The notes: generated from the sequence alone by a model not told the origin. Shown: positions 44,924 to 53,868, counted from the first letter of the stretch. The stretch is 64,000 nt of DNA from Alphaproteobacteria bacterium (GCA_017307275.1 JAFKFK010000009.1:248001-312000), one strand, 5' to 3'. Translations and numbers: made by a program.

Positions 44924-46449
44924 CGACTGCGGACGAAGATGACGGCGGCCTCGTCGGCATAGGCCTGACGCCAGCCGGGCAAGCGCGCGAGCAGTTTATT
45001 GGCCGGCTGGTCGGGCGGCAGCAAGGTCCACTCGATGCGATAGCGGTCCAGCACCTCGTCGAGTGGATCGTTGCTGCGCAGGCTCACCATCTCGGAATAG
45101 CGCTTGATGAAGTCGCCGCCGTAGAGCTCGCCGCGGCCGTCGATGAAGGTCGGCACGCCCGCGTGGATCAGGTAGCCGCCGAAATTGTAGTGATTGAGCA
45201 CACGCCCCGTGAGGCCGGCCTGCTTGGCATAGGCCATCGCAACCGACGGCATGGTCTGCGGTGGTGGCGCAATCGCCGCGTGGCGAATGACGAAAGCCGC
45301 GAAGAGCGCGCAGCAGACGACCGCGACGGCAATGGCCGCGACGCCCGCCGGCTGCACGAGCGCCGCTGCCTGAGCTGCGAGCGATGAGCCCTTGCCATCC
45401 GACGCATCGGGGCGAAGCGACGGCCACTGGCGCGCCAGCAATGGCGCGATGGCGAGCGGCGCCAGCATCGCCAGCAGCTCGGCGTTGCGAGCGTGGCGCA
45501 GGTAAAGATGCAGGAGGCCGAGTACGATCAGCAGGCGCAGCAGCGGCAACTTCAATCCGCGCGATAGAGCGGCATAAAGAGCGACCAGCAGGATCAGCTC
45601 CTGCAACGGCTGCTTCTGGAAGTCCGGCGACCGCCATTCCGAGATCGTCGCCAGCGTGTCGCCGATGCCGAAAATTCGCAGCGTCACAAGGATCGGTTCC
45701 GGGCCATAGGGCGTGATGCAGGACGCAAGCAGCGCCCCTGCGCCGAACTTGGCCCAACCGGCGAGGAGCGTTTTGCGCTCGACGGCGTCCCGCGCGCCAA
45801 TCACGGCTTCGAGGGCGAAGGCACCTGCCAGCAGCAATCCCAACGTGAAGCCGCCATGCAGATTGGCCCATAGCAGCATGGCGAGCAGCAGCAGAGGCTC
45901 GGGCGCGCGACGCTCCTCGACGGCGCGCACGAGGCCCGCCACCCAGATCAGCATGAACGGGAACGCAAGCACATGCGGCCGCGCCACGAAGTGCGGCGCC
46001 GTCATTGCGATGGCCGCAATGGTGAACAGCGCCGCCGGCACCGGCTTGATGTCGCGCAGCACCAACCGCATCATCAGCGCGAAGCTCACGCCCAAGGCTC
46101 CGGCGGCGAGCGCCGTGACGCCACCCCATCCGCCCAGCTTGAACGCCGACGCCATCAGGAGCTGCGACAGCCATTCCTTGGCGATCCAGGGCTGGCCGAG
46201 GAACGTGAACGAGAACGGATCGACGGTCGGCGCGGCGCCGTGCGCCATCATCCAGTTGCCGACGGCGATATGCCAATGGGTGTCCGGATCGCTGAGCAAC
46301 GGCATGCCGCTGCCGTTGAAGAGGCCGATGAACAGGAACAGTCCCAGGACCAGCGGCCACGACAGCGACCAAGCGGAACGCGAGCTGGCAAGTGCCGTAC
46401 CGGCCTCGGGAACATCGGGGGAAACCGAGAGGCCAGAAGTAACGGCCAT
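44920..46449 (-). CDS. Polytopic membrane protein, GT-C glycosyltransferase-like
   Basis: A 509-residue protein with about 10-12 membrane helices. The first periplasmic loop carries LLSDPDTHWHIAVGNWM, where DPD-H resembles the acidic catalytic motif of GT-C enzymes that use lipid-linked sugars. The C-terminal soluble part (LNHYNFGGYLIHAGVPTF and IDGRGELYGG) is typical of this hypothetical family. The sugar and acceptor are unknown. It shares a 104-nt AT-rich divergent promoter region with the SelD fusion. Confidence 0.75.
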   Translation of the reverse strand: MAVTSGLSVSPDVPEAGTALASSRSAWSLSWPLVLGLFLFIGLFNGSGMPLLSDPDTHWHIAVGNWMMAHGAAPTVDPFSFTFLGQPWIAKEWLSQLLMASAFKLGGWGGVTALAAGALGVSFALMMRLVLRDIKPVPAALFTIAAIAMTAPHFVARPHVLAFPFMLIWVAGLVRAVEERRAPEPLLLLAMLLWANLHGGFTLGLLLAGAFALEAVIGARDAVERKTLLAGWAKFGAGALLASCITPYGPEPILVTLRIFGIGDTLATISEWRSPDFQKQPLQELILLVALYAALSRGLKLPLLRLLIVLGLLHLYLRHARNAELLAMLAPLAIAPLLARQWPSLRPDASDGKGSSLAAQAAALVQPAGVAAIAVAVVCCALFAAFVIRHAAIAPPPQTMPSVAMAYAKQAGLTGRVLNHYNFGGYLIHAGVPTFIDGRGELYGGDFIKRYSEMVSLRSNDPLDEVLDRYRIEWTLLPPDQPANKLLARLPGWRQAYADEAAVIFVRSR

Positions 46450-46553
46450 ATGGGAACTCCAAGACGACTCGAAAGAAATTCCTTAATGCATTGATATACA
46501 ATATTTTTTGCCAACGTACCAGCGGCGTTTCCAATACGTTATAGAAAAAGACG
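46450..46553. promoter_or_regulatory. AT-rich divergent promoter region
   Basis: The 104 nt between two divergent genes contain the most AT-rich patch nearby (around 46480-46510, with ATTGATATACAAT and a run of T). A small palindrome ATTG-ATATA-CAAT lies at its centre. It must hold both promoters; I cannot assign -35/-10 boxes with confidence. Confidence 0.4.
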
Positions 46554-48785
46554 ATGCAGGCCGCTCCCCTCCTCAAGGATCTCGTGCTGGTTGGCGGCGG
46601 CCACGCCCATGTCCATGTCCTGAAGAGTTTCGGCATGAAGCCGATGCCGGGCGTACGCCTGACATTGATCGGCCGGGACATCGAGACACCCTATTCCGGC
46701 ATGATTCCGGGCTTCGTCGCCGGCCACTATTCCTTCGACGAATGCCACATCGATCTCGCTCGGCTTGCCGCCTGGACGGGCGCACGGCTGATCCACGCCG
46801 AGGCCATCGGCATCGACCGGGACAGCCGGCAGGTCCTGCTCAAGAACCGTCCGCCGATTGCCTACGACTTTCTGTCCATCGACGTCGGCTCCTCGCCCAG
46901 CGTCGAGGCGCTCCCGGGAGCGACCGTGCATGCCACGCCGGTCAAGCCTATCGCCGAGCTTGGCCGCCGCTGGCTGGCTTTCCTCGAACGTGTGAAGGAT
47001 TGGCAAGGCTCCCTGCGCATTGCCGTGATCGGCGGCGGTGCGGGCGGCGTCGAGCTGGCGTTGGCGATCGACCATCGGCTGCGTGCCATCGCGCACAATG
47101 CCGAAGTCTCCGTTACGCTCGTCACCAAAGGGGAAATCCTGTCGGGCCAGGCCGCGGCGGCACGGCAGAAGATTCGGGCGATCTTCCAGCGGCGCGGCAT
47201 CCGCCTGATCGAGAACGTTGCGACGACCCGGCTGGAGGGCGGCGCGGTTCATCTGGAGAACGGCGAGCGCCTTGCCGTCGACGATACCTTCGTCGTCACC
47301 GAAGCGAGCGCCGCCAAATGGTTTGCCGGCACCGGCCTCCCCCTCGATTCGCGCGGCTTCTTCGCCGTCGAACCGACGCTGCGCTCGACCGGCGACGAGC
47401 GCATCTTCGCCGTCGGCGACTGCGCCAGCGTGGCCGCTCATCCACGGCCGAAAGCCGGCGTCTTCGCGGTGCGCCAGGGGCGGCCGCTGGCGGAGAACCT
47501 GCGCCGGGCCCTGCTCGGGCGGCCGCTGGAGCCCTTCACGCCGCAGAGCCGCTACCTTTCCATCCTGGGTACGGGCGATGGCCACGCGGTCGCGACGCGC
47601 AGCGGGTGGGCCATTGAAGGCGCCTGGGTCTGGCGCTGGAAGGATCACATCGATCGCAAGTGGATGCGCATGTATTGCGAGCCGCCGGCGGGCCCGATGG
47701 ACATGGCCACCCGCAATGCGCCGCCCGATCCAGCCCTGGCCGATGCCGAAGCCAGACGCCTCCTCGCCGATATCGGCATGCGCTGCGGCGGTTGCGGTGC
47801 CAAGGTCGGCGCCAACGTCCTGACGCGCGTGCTGGGGCGGCTCGGATCCTCGCCAGGATCGAACGTCGCCATCGGCCTCGATGCGCCCGACGATGCGGCG
47901 ATGATCGAAGTGCCGGCCGGTCAGGCGCTTGTGCAGTCCGTCGATTTCTTCCGCACCTTCATCGACGATCCTTTTGCCTTTGGCGAAGTGGCCGCCGTCC
48001 ATGCCTTGGGTGATGTCTGGGCAATGGGCGCGAAACCACACAGTGCCCTTGCGCTCGCGGTCGTGCCTGCAGCGGCGGAACGGCTGATGGAGGAAGATCT
48101 CTTCCAGATGCTGTCAGGCGCGCGCAGCGTGCTCGATCGTTCCGGGTGTGCGCTGATCGGCGGTCATTCGGGCGAAGGGCCTGAAGCAGCGCTCGGCTTC
48201 TCGGTGAACGGCCTGGTCGTTGCCGCCAGGGCCTTGCGCAAGGGAGGACTGCGGCCGGGCGACAGGCTGGTTCTCACCAAGAAGCTGGGCACCGGCGTGA
48301 TCTTCGCGGCCGCCATGCGCGGCGCAGCGCGCGGCCGGTGGATCGCCGAAGCACTCGCCTCGATGCGCACGCCTTCGGACAAGGCCTCGGCAGCGCTGGT
48401 TGCCGTCGACGCCCATGCTTGCACCGACGTCACGGGCTTCGGTCTTGCCGGCCATCTCGCCGAAATGATCCGGGCAACCGGCCGCGGCGACGAGGTTTCA
48501 GTCGATCTCCACCTTGACGCCCTGCCCGCCCTCGACGGCGCCATCGAGCTGTTCGCTCAAGGCCTGGCGAGTTCGCTGCAGCCAGAGAATCTACGGGCAC
48601 GTCATCTGATCGACGGCATGGATCGCCTGGCTGGTCATGCCAAGCTGCCGCTCCTGTTCGATCCGCAGACGGCCGGCGGCCTGCTCGCTGCCGTCCCGGC
48701 CGAAGTGGCGAACACCATCGAGGGTGTCGTGATCGGCGAGGTGCGCGCACGCACCGAGGAACGATCTTTCATTCATCTGGTTTAG
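46554..48785 (+). CDS. selD: Fusion of NADH-dehydrogenase-like flavoprotein and selenide, water dikinase (SelD)
   Basis: A 743-residue two-domain protein. Residues 1-380 form a pyridine-nucleotide-disulfide/NDH-2-like flavoprotein: FAD motif VLVGGGHAHV (11-20), NAD motif VIGGGAGGVE (158-167) and IFAVGDCASV (284-293). Residues 405-743 are SelD: Cys414 and Lys417 (RCGGCGAKVG), Asp447 (DAPDDAAM) and HALGDVWAMGA. SelD makes selenophosphate from selenide and ATP; the flavoprotein part may supply selenide redox chemistry. No selenocysteine codon is needed. The arrangement is known from cyanobacteria and others. No selA, selB, selU/ybbB or yqeB gene is in the window. Confidence 0.95.
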   Translation: MQAAPLLKDLVLVGGGHAHVHVLKSFGMKPMPGVRLTLIGRDIETPYSGMIPGFVAGHYSFDECHIDLARLAAWTGARLIHAEAIGIDRDSRQVLLKNRPPIAYDFLSIDVGSSPSVEALPGATVHATPVKPIAELGRRWLAFLERVKDWQGSLRIAVIGGGAGGVELALAIDHRLRAIAHNAEVSVTLVTKGEILSGQAAAARQKIRAIFQRRGIRLIENVATTRLEGGAVHLENGERLAVDDTFVVTEASAAKWFAGTGLPLDSRGFFAVEPTLRSTGDERIFAVGDCASVAAHPRPKAGVFAVRQGRPLAENLRRALLGRPLEPFTPQSRYLSILGTGDGHAVATRSGWAIEGAWVWRWKDHIDRKWMRMYCEPPAGPMDMATRNAPPDPALADAEARRLLADIGMRCGGCGAKVGANVLTRVLGRLGSSPGSNVAIGLDAPDDAAMIEVPAGQALVQSVDFFRTFIDDPFAFGEVAAVHALGDVWAMGAKPHSALALAVVPAAAERLMEEDLFQMLSGARSVLDRSGCALIGGHSGEGPEAALGFSVNGLVVAARALRKGGLRPGDRLVLTKKLGTGVIFAAAMRGAARGRWIAEALASMRTPSDKASAALVAVDAHACTDVTGFGLAGHLAEMIRATGRGDEVSVDLHLDALPALDGAIELFAQGLASSLQPENLRARHLIDGMDRLAGHAKLPLLFDPQTAGGLLAAVPAEVANTIEGVVIGEVRARTEERSFIHLV

Positions 48786-48796
48786 GGAGGCGATCC

Positions 48797-49192
48797 ATGG
48801 CGCACGCAAAGGCAAGCATCGGCACAACCAACTACGAGACGACCATCGCCACCGGGCACGGCGGCCATCACAAGCTCAGGGCCGACGAAGGCGCCGAACT
48901 CGGCGGTAAGGACGCAGGTCCCGCGCCCTACGATCTGCTGACGTCGGCATTGGGCGCCTGCACCGTGATCACGCTCCGCATGTATGCCGAGCGCAAGAAG
49001 TGGCCGGTCACGGCCGTCCACGCCGACATCCATTTCTCGCGCGACGGCGACAAGCAGCGGATCGACCGCGTGCTCACCATCGAAGGCGCCGTCGACGAGG
49101 AGCAGAAGAAGCGCATGGCCGACATTGCCGAGCGCACGCCGGTCACGCTCACCTTGAAGACCGGCCTCGAGATCCTGACGAAGCTCGCCTAA
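48797..49192 (+). CDS. OsmC family protein lacking the second cysteine
   Basis: A 131-residue YhfA-type OsmC protein. Cys55 (ALGACTVITL) is kept, but the second family cysteine is replaced by Thr114 in IAERTPVTLTLKTG, where IAERCPVH is expected. Peroxidase chemistry with an intramolecular disulfide is thus unlikely. It lies 11 nt after the SelD fusion with a GGAGG-like site, so it is probably co-expressed with it. Its stop overlaps that of the convergent RraA-like gene. Confidence 0.9.
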   Translation: MAHAKASIGTTNYETTIATGHGGHHKLRADEGAELGGKDAGPAPYDLLTSALGACTVITLRMYAERKKWPVTAVHADIHFSRDGDKQRIDRVLTIEGAVDEEQKKRMADIAERTPVTLTLKTGLEILTKLA

Positions 49193-49905
49193 CGCTTGCC
49201 GTTCTTCTTCCACGCCTCGTAGTCGCGCTTGGCCTCGTCGCTGGCGACGGGGAACAGGCCCTTCAGCGAGCGGCCGCGCGCCACCTCGGCCTCGGCGAAC
49301 TCTTCGTAGTGGTAGGTGTTGAGCGCTTCCTCGGCCACCGCTTCGACGATGCTGGGTGGAATGACGAGGACGGCATCGCGATCGCCCACGATCACGTCGC
49401 CGGGATAGACGGCGACGCCGCCGCAGCCGATCGGCAGGTTGAGATCGACCGGCCGGTGCGCGATGGGGCTCGGCGGCGAGGACGGCCGGCGATGATAGGC
49501 CGGCAGGCCGGTCTTGAAGACGCCGTCGGTATCGCGGAAGCCGCCATCGGTGACGATGCCGGCGGCACCGCGCGCCTTCAGACGGCCGACATAGAGATCG
49601 CCGGCCGAGGCCGCTCGCGAATCGCCACGTGAGTCGATCATCAGCACATAGCCCGGCGGGCATTCCTCCATGGCCTGTGGCTGGACCATCGACCGGTTGG
49701 TTGAGGTCGGGCCGTCCATGTCCTCGCGCGAGGGAATGAAACGCATGGTGAAGGCGAGGCCGACCATGCGCGGCTGCTCGGGCCGCATCGGCCAGACGTC
49801 GTAGAGTGTCATGCTGCGCAGCCCCCGGCGGTTCAGGACACCGGTGAGCGTCGACGTGCCTACCTTGGCCAGCGCCTCGCGCAGATCGGATGAAAGCGAC
49901 GTCAT
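49189..49905 (-). CDS. RraA-like family protein (HMG/CHA aldolase fold)
   Basis: A 238-residue member of the RraA / 4-hydroxy-4-methyl-2-oxoglutarate aldolase family. AGDLYVGRLKARGAAGIVTD followed by GGFRDTDG places the substrate and metal-binding Arg124 and Asp125. It is longer than E. coli RraA, so it is more likely a pyruvate aldolase or decarboxylase than an RNase E inhibitor. A 64-nt gap separates it from the divergent cinA. Confidence 0.9.
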   Translation of the reverse strand: MTSLSSDLREALAKVGTSTLTGVLNRRGLRSMTLYDVWPMRPEQPRMVGLAFTMRFIPSREDMDGPTSTNRSMVQPQAMEECPPGYVLMIDSRGDSRAASAGDLYVGRLKARGAAGIVTDGGFRDTDGVFKTGLPAYHRRPSSPPSPIAHRPVDLNLPIGCGGVAVYPGDVIVGDRDAVLVIPPSIVEAVAEEALNTYHYEEFAEAEVARGRSLKGLFPVASDEAKRDYEAWKKNGKR

Positions 49906-49969
49906 GGCGATCTCTCCCTCGATTTTCCTGCTCTCGATTTCTGGCCGACGTTAGCCGATAATCCGCCAA

Positions 49970-51211
49970 ATGCGCGTCGAAATCCTCTGTACCGGCGACG
50001 AGATCCTCACCGGCAAAACCGTCAACACCAACTACAGCCATATCTCCCGGCGGCTCGTCGATGTCGGGCTCGGCGTCCATTGGGGCACCACCGTGGGCGA
50101 CGACCGGGAGAGCCTGCTGCAGGCCTTCCGCCAGGCCGGCGAGCGCGCCGATGCGGTGATCGTCAATGGCGGGCTGGGTCCGACCGTCGACGACCTCTCG
50201 CAGGAGGTGGCCGCTCAGGCGGCGGGCGTCGAGCTGGTGCTGAGCGACTACTGGCTGCAACGCATGGAAGAATCCTATGCGCGGCGTGGCCGGGTCATGC
50301 CGCCCAACAACCGCAAGCAGGCGATGCTGCCAGCCAATGCGGAGTTCATCGACAATCCCATCGGCACGGCCTGCGGTTTTGCCGTCACCATCGGCAAGGC
50401 GCGTTTCTTCTTCACGCCGGGCGTGCCGCGCGAGATGCGCCGCATGGTCGACGAGCAGGTCATTCCGCGCCTGTTGGCGTTGAGTGGCATCAAGGGCGTG
50501 GCCAAGCTCAAGCGCTTCCACACCTTCGGCATCGGCGAATCGCGCGCCGACCAGATGCTGGGCGACATGGAAGCCTTCAGGGACGGCGGCGGCATCAAGC
50601 TCGGCTTCCAGGCCCACTACCCGCAGCTCGAAACCAAGCTCGCCATCCGTGGCGAGGACGAAGCCGATCTGGCGGCCAGGCTTGCGCCCATCGAAGCGGA
50701 AGTTCGCCGCCGTCTCGGCAATTTCATCATCGCCGAGGACGAGCAGACGCTCGAAGGCGTGATCCTCGCCAAGCTGCTGGAACGCGGCGCCTCGCTGGCG
50801 ACGGCGGAAATGTTCACCGGCGGCCATCTCGCGGCGCGCCTCGCCCCGCTCGCCGGCGCCGAACGCGCCTTCCGGCGCGGTCTCGTTGCCCGCGACCTCG
50901 GCGAACTCGAAGCGACGGGCGTCACGCCCGAAGCCGCCGCCTCGGCCGCCCGGACCCTGCGCGAGAAGAGCGGCGCCAGCCATGCACTCGCGGTCCTGAT
51001 CGACCTCGACGAGGGCGCCGACCGGCCCGATCTCGGCGGCACGATCTGCATTGGCCTCGCCGACGCAGGCGGCACGGTTGCCCGTCAGGCCCGTCTGCTG
51101 GGTGGACGCGACTGGGTACGCGTCGGAGCGACGGAACTCGGCCTCGATTGCCTGCGCCGCCACCTGCTCGGCCTGCCAGTCGACGAGCGCATCGACTTCG
51201 AGCGACGCTAA
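49970..51211 (+). CDS. cinA: CinA-like protein (molybdopterin-binding plus degenerate PncC domain)
   Basis: A 413-residue protein with the N-terminal COG1058 MoaB/Mog-type domain (CTGDEILTGKTVNTNYSHIS; IVNGGLGPTVDDLS; FTPGVPREM) and a C-terminal CinA/PncC domain. COG1058 proteins hydrolyse ADP-ribose or NAD-related pyrophosphates; PncC deamidates nicotinamide mononucleotide. The C-terminal motif normally AESCTGG reads AEMFTGG here, so deamidase activity may be lost. No other competence gene is nearby. Confidence 0.9.
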   Translation: MRVEILCTGDEILTGKTVNTNYSHISRRLVDVGLGVHWGTTVGDDRESLLQAFRQAGERADAVIVNGGLGPTVDDLSQEVAAQAAGVELVLSDYWLQRMEESYARRGRVMPPNNRKQAMLPANAEFIDNPIGTACGFAVTIGKARFFFTPGVPREMRRMVDEQVIPRLLALSGIKGVAKLKRFHTFGIGESRADQMLGDMEAFRDGGGIKLGFQAHYPQLETKLAIRGEDEADLAARLAPIEAEVRRRLGNFIIAEDEQTLEGVILAKLLERGASLATAEMFTGGHLAARLAPLAGAERAFRRGLVARDLGELEATGVTPEAAASAARTLREKSGASHALAVLIDLDEGADRPDLGGTICIGLADAGGTVARQARLLGGRDWVRVGATELGLDCLRRHLLGLPVDERIDFERR

Positions 51212-51274
51212 GGCTCGGTGTAGAGCGTCAGCCGCTCTTGCGTCTGCTGCGCCAGAGGCAGCCGATGATCGGCG

Positions 51275-52438
51275 CTACGGGCGTGGAGAGAGGTTGATCA
51301 GGTCGTCCGGCGCATGGAGAAACAGGTCGGGGCAGCTCGGCGGCGCGGCATTCGGCGGAGCCGCGATCCCGCGCGACGTGATCAGGACGACGCCATAGCC
51401 CTCGCCGTGCGACGAGAGGCTGGCCAGGCACTCGAGGGTACGTGGCCCTAACCGCACATCCTCCATATGGAAGGTCTTGTCGCGCAGGGACGGCAAGGCA
51501 ACCCCGGCGGCAGCGAGCTCGCCATAGGCGAGGTCCTTTGCGGTCTCGTTGCCCGACCGCATAATCTCCTCCAGGCGCGTGCCCAGCCCCTTTCGCACGT
51601 TGGCGGCCGTGATGCCGCGGCCGACCTCACCCAGCAGGAAATTGCGCGCTTCGCGGGCCGTGTACTCGTGCATCAAGTCCGACCACTGGACCAACAACCC
51701 CGCCGTTGCATTGCTGCAAAGATTTGCGGCTTGCTCGGCCAAGGCCGATCGCGGACGGGCGAGCCCTATCGGGCAGACGTTCAGCGCGACGAACTCCTTC
51801 ACGCGGATGATGTAGGTCATGTCTTCCGGCGGCCGTATCAAGGCGCGTGCCAGCAACCCCGGATCTGCGCCCATCTCCGCGGCATAGGCGATGATCATTG
51901 CGGAGGCCGCCCGGCCTTCGGCGACACCCTTGGCGCGGCTGGCCGCGGTGTCGAGCAATCGGTCCTCCCGGCCAGCATAGAAGGCATGAAATCCCAGTTG
52001 CCCACCGATCTCGAGCCGTCGACTCGGAACGATTCTGGCCGCCGCGACAGTCGCGCCACCCAGAAAGGCAAGCGCACAGGCCGACAGGCACCGGGCGTTC
52101 CTGCGGACGATCGTCGTCACGCCGAATCGTCGGAACAGACGCCCCATGCGAAGCCCTTCCTCGAGAGCACCGCCGCGGCTGTCGAGTTCGATGGTCGCGA
52201 GTTCGCCATCGTGGTCGTCCCCGAGCTGCTCCAATGTCTTGAGGGTGTCACGCAGCTTGTCGCTGTCGCCGGACTCCAGCGGCCCGGTGAGCTTGAGACG
52301 ATGAACGAAGGATCGGACGCTTCCGCCGGCGCGGGGCAATTCGATCGTCTCGACCATGAGCGTCATGGCCGAGGTGCTGGTCGTCGCAGCCCAGGTGGCG
52401 ACGAGCGCGACGACAAAGGTAACGACAAGGGAGCCCAT
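51275..52438 (-). CDS. Periplasmic ClpP/crotonase-fold protein (COG3904-like)
   Basis: A 387-residue protein with an N-terminal hydrophobic signal or anchor (LVVTFVVALVATWAA, about 4-18) and a ClpP-like domain. LDSRGGALEEGLRMGRLFRR is the glycine-rich loop and NARCLSACALAFLGG carries the putative nucleophile Ser119; His151 (LGFHAFYAG) could complete it. The C-terminal third is unassigned. Function unknown. I chose ATG 52438, 11 nt after the CBS-BON stop; a GTG at 52471 would overlap that gene. Confidence 0.8.
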   Translation of the reverse strand: MGSLVVTFVVALVATWAATTSTSAMTLMVETIELPRAGGSVRSFVHRLKLTGPLESGDSDKLRDTLKTLEQLGDDHDGELATIELDSRGGALEEGLRMGRLFRRFGVTTIVRRNARCLSACALAFLGGATVAAARIVPSRRLEIGGQLGFHAFYAGREDRLLDTAASRAKGVAEGRAASAMIIAYAAEMGADPGLLARALIRPPEDMTYIIRVKEFVALNVCPIGLARPRSALAEQAANLCSNATAGLLVQWSDLMHEYTAREARNFLLGEVGRGITAANVRKGLGTRLEEIMRSGNETAKDLAYGELAAAGVALPSLRDKTFHMEDVRLGPRTLECLASLSSHGEGYGVVLITSRGIAAPPNAAPPSCPDLFLHAPDDLINLSPRP

Positions 52439-52449
52439 GGCGGGCGGAC

Positions 52450-53127
52450 CTAACGCCGCCGTTGCCGCCACGCCACAACCTGCATGTGGCTCATGACCTC
52501 AGCGACACCGGGTATGCCGGCGGTCGCCCGCCGGCAGGCGATCTCCTGCTCGTGGTCCGCCACTTGTCCCCACAGGTGAACGATGCCGTTGCGCACCACG
52601 ACATCGAACGCCGCGCCCAGCGGCAGGCCGAGCTTGTGAATCGCCGCGACCACGTTCTCGCGCACCGCGTCGCCGTCGCTGGCCGGTGCGTGATCCTGCT
52701 CCGTGCCCGGCGCAGGCCCCGGTGAGAGCATGGCCTTCACGAGATCGAGCCTGCTGATGACGCCGACCACGGATCGACCGCGCACGACCGGAATATTTTT
52801 GACCCGATGCTTCACCATCAGGGTAGCGACGTCTGGCAGCGCCTCCTCTTCCGTCGCTACGACAACATTCTTCGTCATGACGCTGGAGACTTGCGCAGAC
52901 AGCGCCCTGTCGGCGGCGTTGAAACCGTTAGCGCTGCGCGTCAGGCCTTCCGCCGTCTCGTGCCCGAGCACATCGTGCTCGCTCAGGATGCCGACCAGCG
53001 CACCGTCACTGTCCACGACAGGCAGTATGCCGACGCGAGCGTTCACCATCATCCGGGCGGCATCGAGCAATGTCGCTGTGACGGCGACCACCGTCACGTG
53101 CGTATTCATGACGTCCCTGGCGGGCAT
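52450..53127 (-). CDS. CBS-pair plus BON domain protein
   Basis: A 225-residue protein with two CBS domains (about 3-56 and 78-133) and a C-terminal BON domain (153-219). CBS pairs bind adenine nucleotides; the combination with BON is common in low-oxygen and stress regulons of alpha- and betaproteobacteria. GGGGGAG precedes the ATG at 53127, which decides the start against a longer open frame to 53184. A probable FNR/FixK-type promoter lies upstream (see 53203-53245), so oxygen limitation is the likely inducer. Confidence 0.93.
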   Translation of the reverse strand: MPARDVMNTHVTVVAVTATLLDAARMMVNARVGILPVVDSDGALVGILSEHDVLGHETAEGLTRSANGFNAADRALSAQVSSVMTKNVVVATEEEALPDVATLMVKHRVKNIPVVRGRSVVGVISRLDLVKAMLSPGPAPGTEQDHAPASDGDAVRENVVAAIHKLGLPLGAAFDVVVRNGIVHLWGQVADHEQEIACRRATAGIPGVAEVMSHMQVVAWRQRRR

Positions 53128-53202
53128 CGGCGTTCTCCCCCGGCTTTTCCTCCGATGCGACTGTCGTCGTTCCGGCTTGGCCAACGTTTCGTGGCTACAG
53201 GG

Positions 53203-53245
53203 AATCTAGCCGAGGGCCGGGGAACGCGGCCTTGACACAAATCAA
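53203..53245 (-). promoter_or_regulatory. FNR/FixK-type box with -10 element for the CBS-BON gene
   Basis: Minus strand reads TTGATTTGTGTCAA (53245-53232), i.e. TTGAT-N4-GTCAA, one base off the FNR/FixK/Anr consensus TTGAT-N4-ATCAA. A -10-like TAGATT lies at 53208-53203. Its centre is 33 nt from the box centre, which places the box near -42 relative to the start, the standard class II activator position. The start codon follows about 70 nt later. Confidence 0.7.
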
Positions 53246-53261
53246 AGCGGTACGGCGCTCC

Positions 53262-53281
53262 GCACGGAGCACTCTCCGTGC
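53262..53281 (-). terminator. Hairpin between the basic hypothetical gene and the FNR box
   Basis: GCACGGAG and CTCCGTGC form a perfect 8-bp stem with a 4-nt loop (CACT), 34 nt past the stop of the gene at 53316. The T-tract is poor, so this is at best a weak terminator for that gene; it insulates it from the FNR-type promoter just downstream. Confidence 0.45.
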
Positions 53282-53315
53282 CGGATGACGCCGCCTTTGT
53301 GGCCGCAGCCCGTCG

Positions 53316-53843
53316 CTACTCGCCTTTGTTGTCGCGGCGCGCCTGAGCGACCCGCGTCGCTTGCGAGATACTGCCGACTGCCGAGCCCGGGACGATATCG
53401 GCGCCCTTGGGGTTCTCGATAGCCTGCGCGCCGGTCCGCGCCCGCCGACCGGTCGCCGGATGATGGACACGCGCGGCACGCTTGCGCGCCAGGGCCTCGG
53501 CCATGCGCGCGCCCATGGTGGCGCGCTTCTCATCCGCCAGGACGCGATCGAGGCGAGCGTTGACCCGCTTCAAGGCGCGGGCGAACACCTGCTTCTTGGC
53601 AGCGACGCCACGCTCGCTCGACTCCGCGGCTGCCGCCGCGCGCGGTTCGGCTTTTCCTCGTTTGGCACGGCGGTGGCGCTCGACCTGACTGCGAAACTTG
53701 CCGCGCCGCTCACGTAGCCAACGCACCAGGTCGGTGAGCTCCTCGCGGTTCAGTGCGTTCAGCGCCGGATAGTGGCTGCGCACGACGGGTTCGTACTCAT
53801 CGGAAGAAAGAAGGCGACGCTCGTCAGCAATCGAAGTGCTCAT
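53316..53843 (-). CDS. Basic, helical hypothetical protein
   Basis: A 175-residue protein that I know only as a conserved alphaproteobacterial hypothetical. The N-terminal half has [20 protein letters not shown] and [18 protein letters not shown]; the rest is rich in Arg, Lys and Ala, with predicted helix and no membrane segment. The strong positive charge suggests nucleic-acid binding. Relatives often sit next to low-oxygen or stress genes, as here. It shares a short divergent promoter with the hydrolase gene at 53933. Confidence 0.8.
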   Translation of the reverse strand: MSTSIADERRLLSSDEYEPVVRSHYPALNALNREELTDLVRWLRERRGKFRSQVERHRRAKRGKAEPRAAAAAESSERGVAAKKQVFARALKRVNARLDRVLADEKRATMGARMAEALARKRAARVHHPATGRRARTGAQAIENPKGADIVPGSAVGSISQATRVAQARRDNKGE

Positions 53844-53852
53844 GTTACCCCT

Positions 53853-53868
53853 CTATACTTTCGTGTAG
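53853..53868. promoter_or_regulatory. Near-palindrome in the divergent 89-nt promoter region
   Basis: CTATAC-TTTC-GTGTAG (five of six positions pair) lies between the divergent genes at 53843 and 53933. TATACT (plus) and GTATAG (minus) inside it could serve as -10 elements for either direction. No matching -35 box is evident. Confidence 0.35.
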
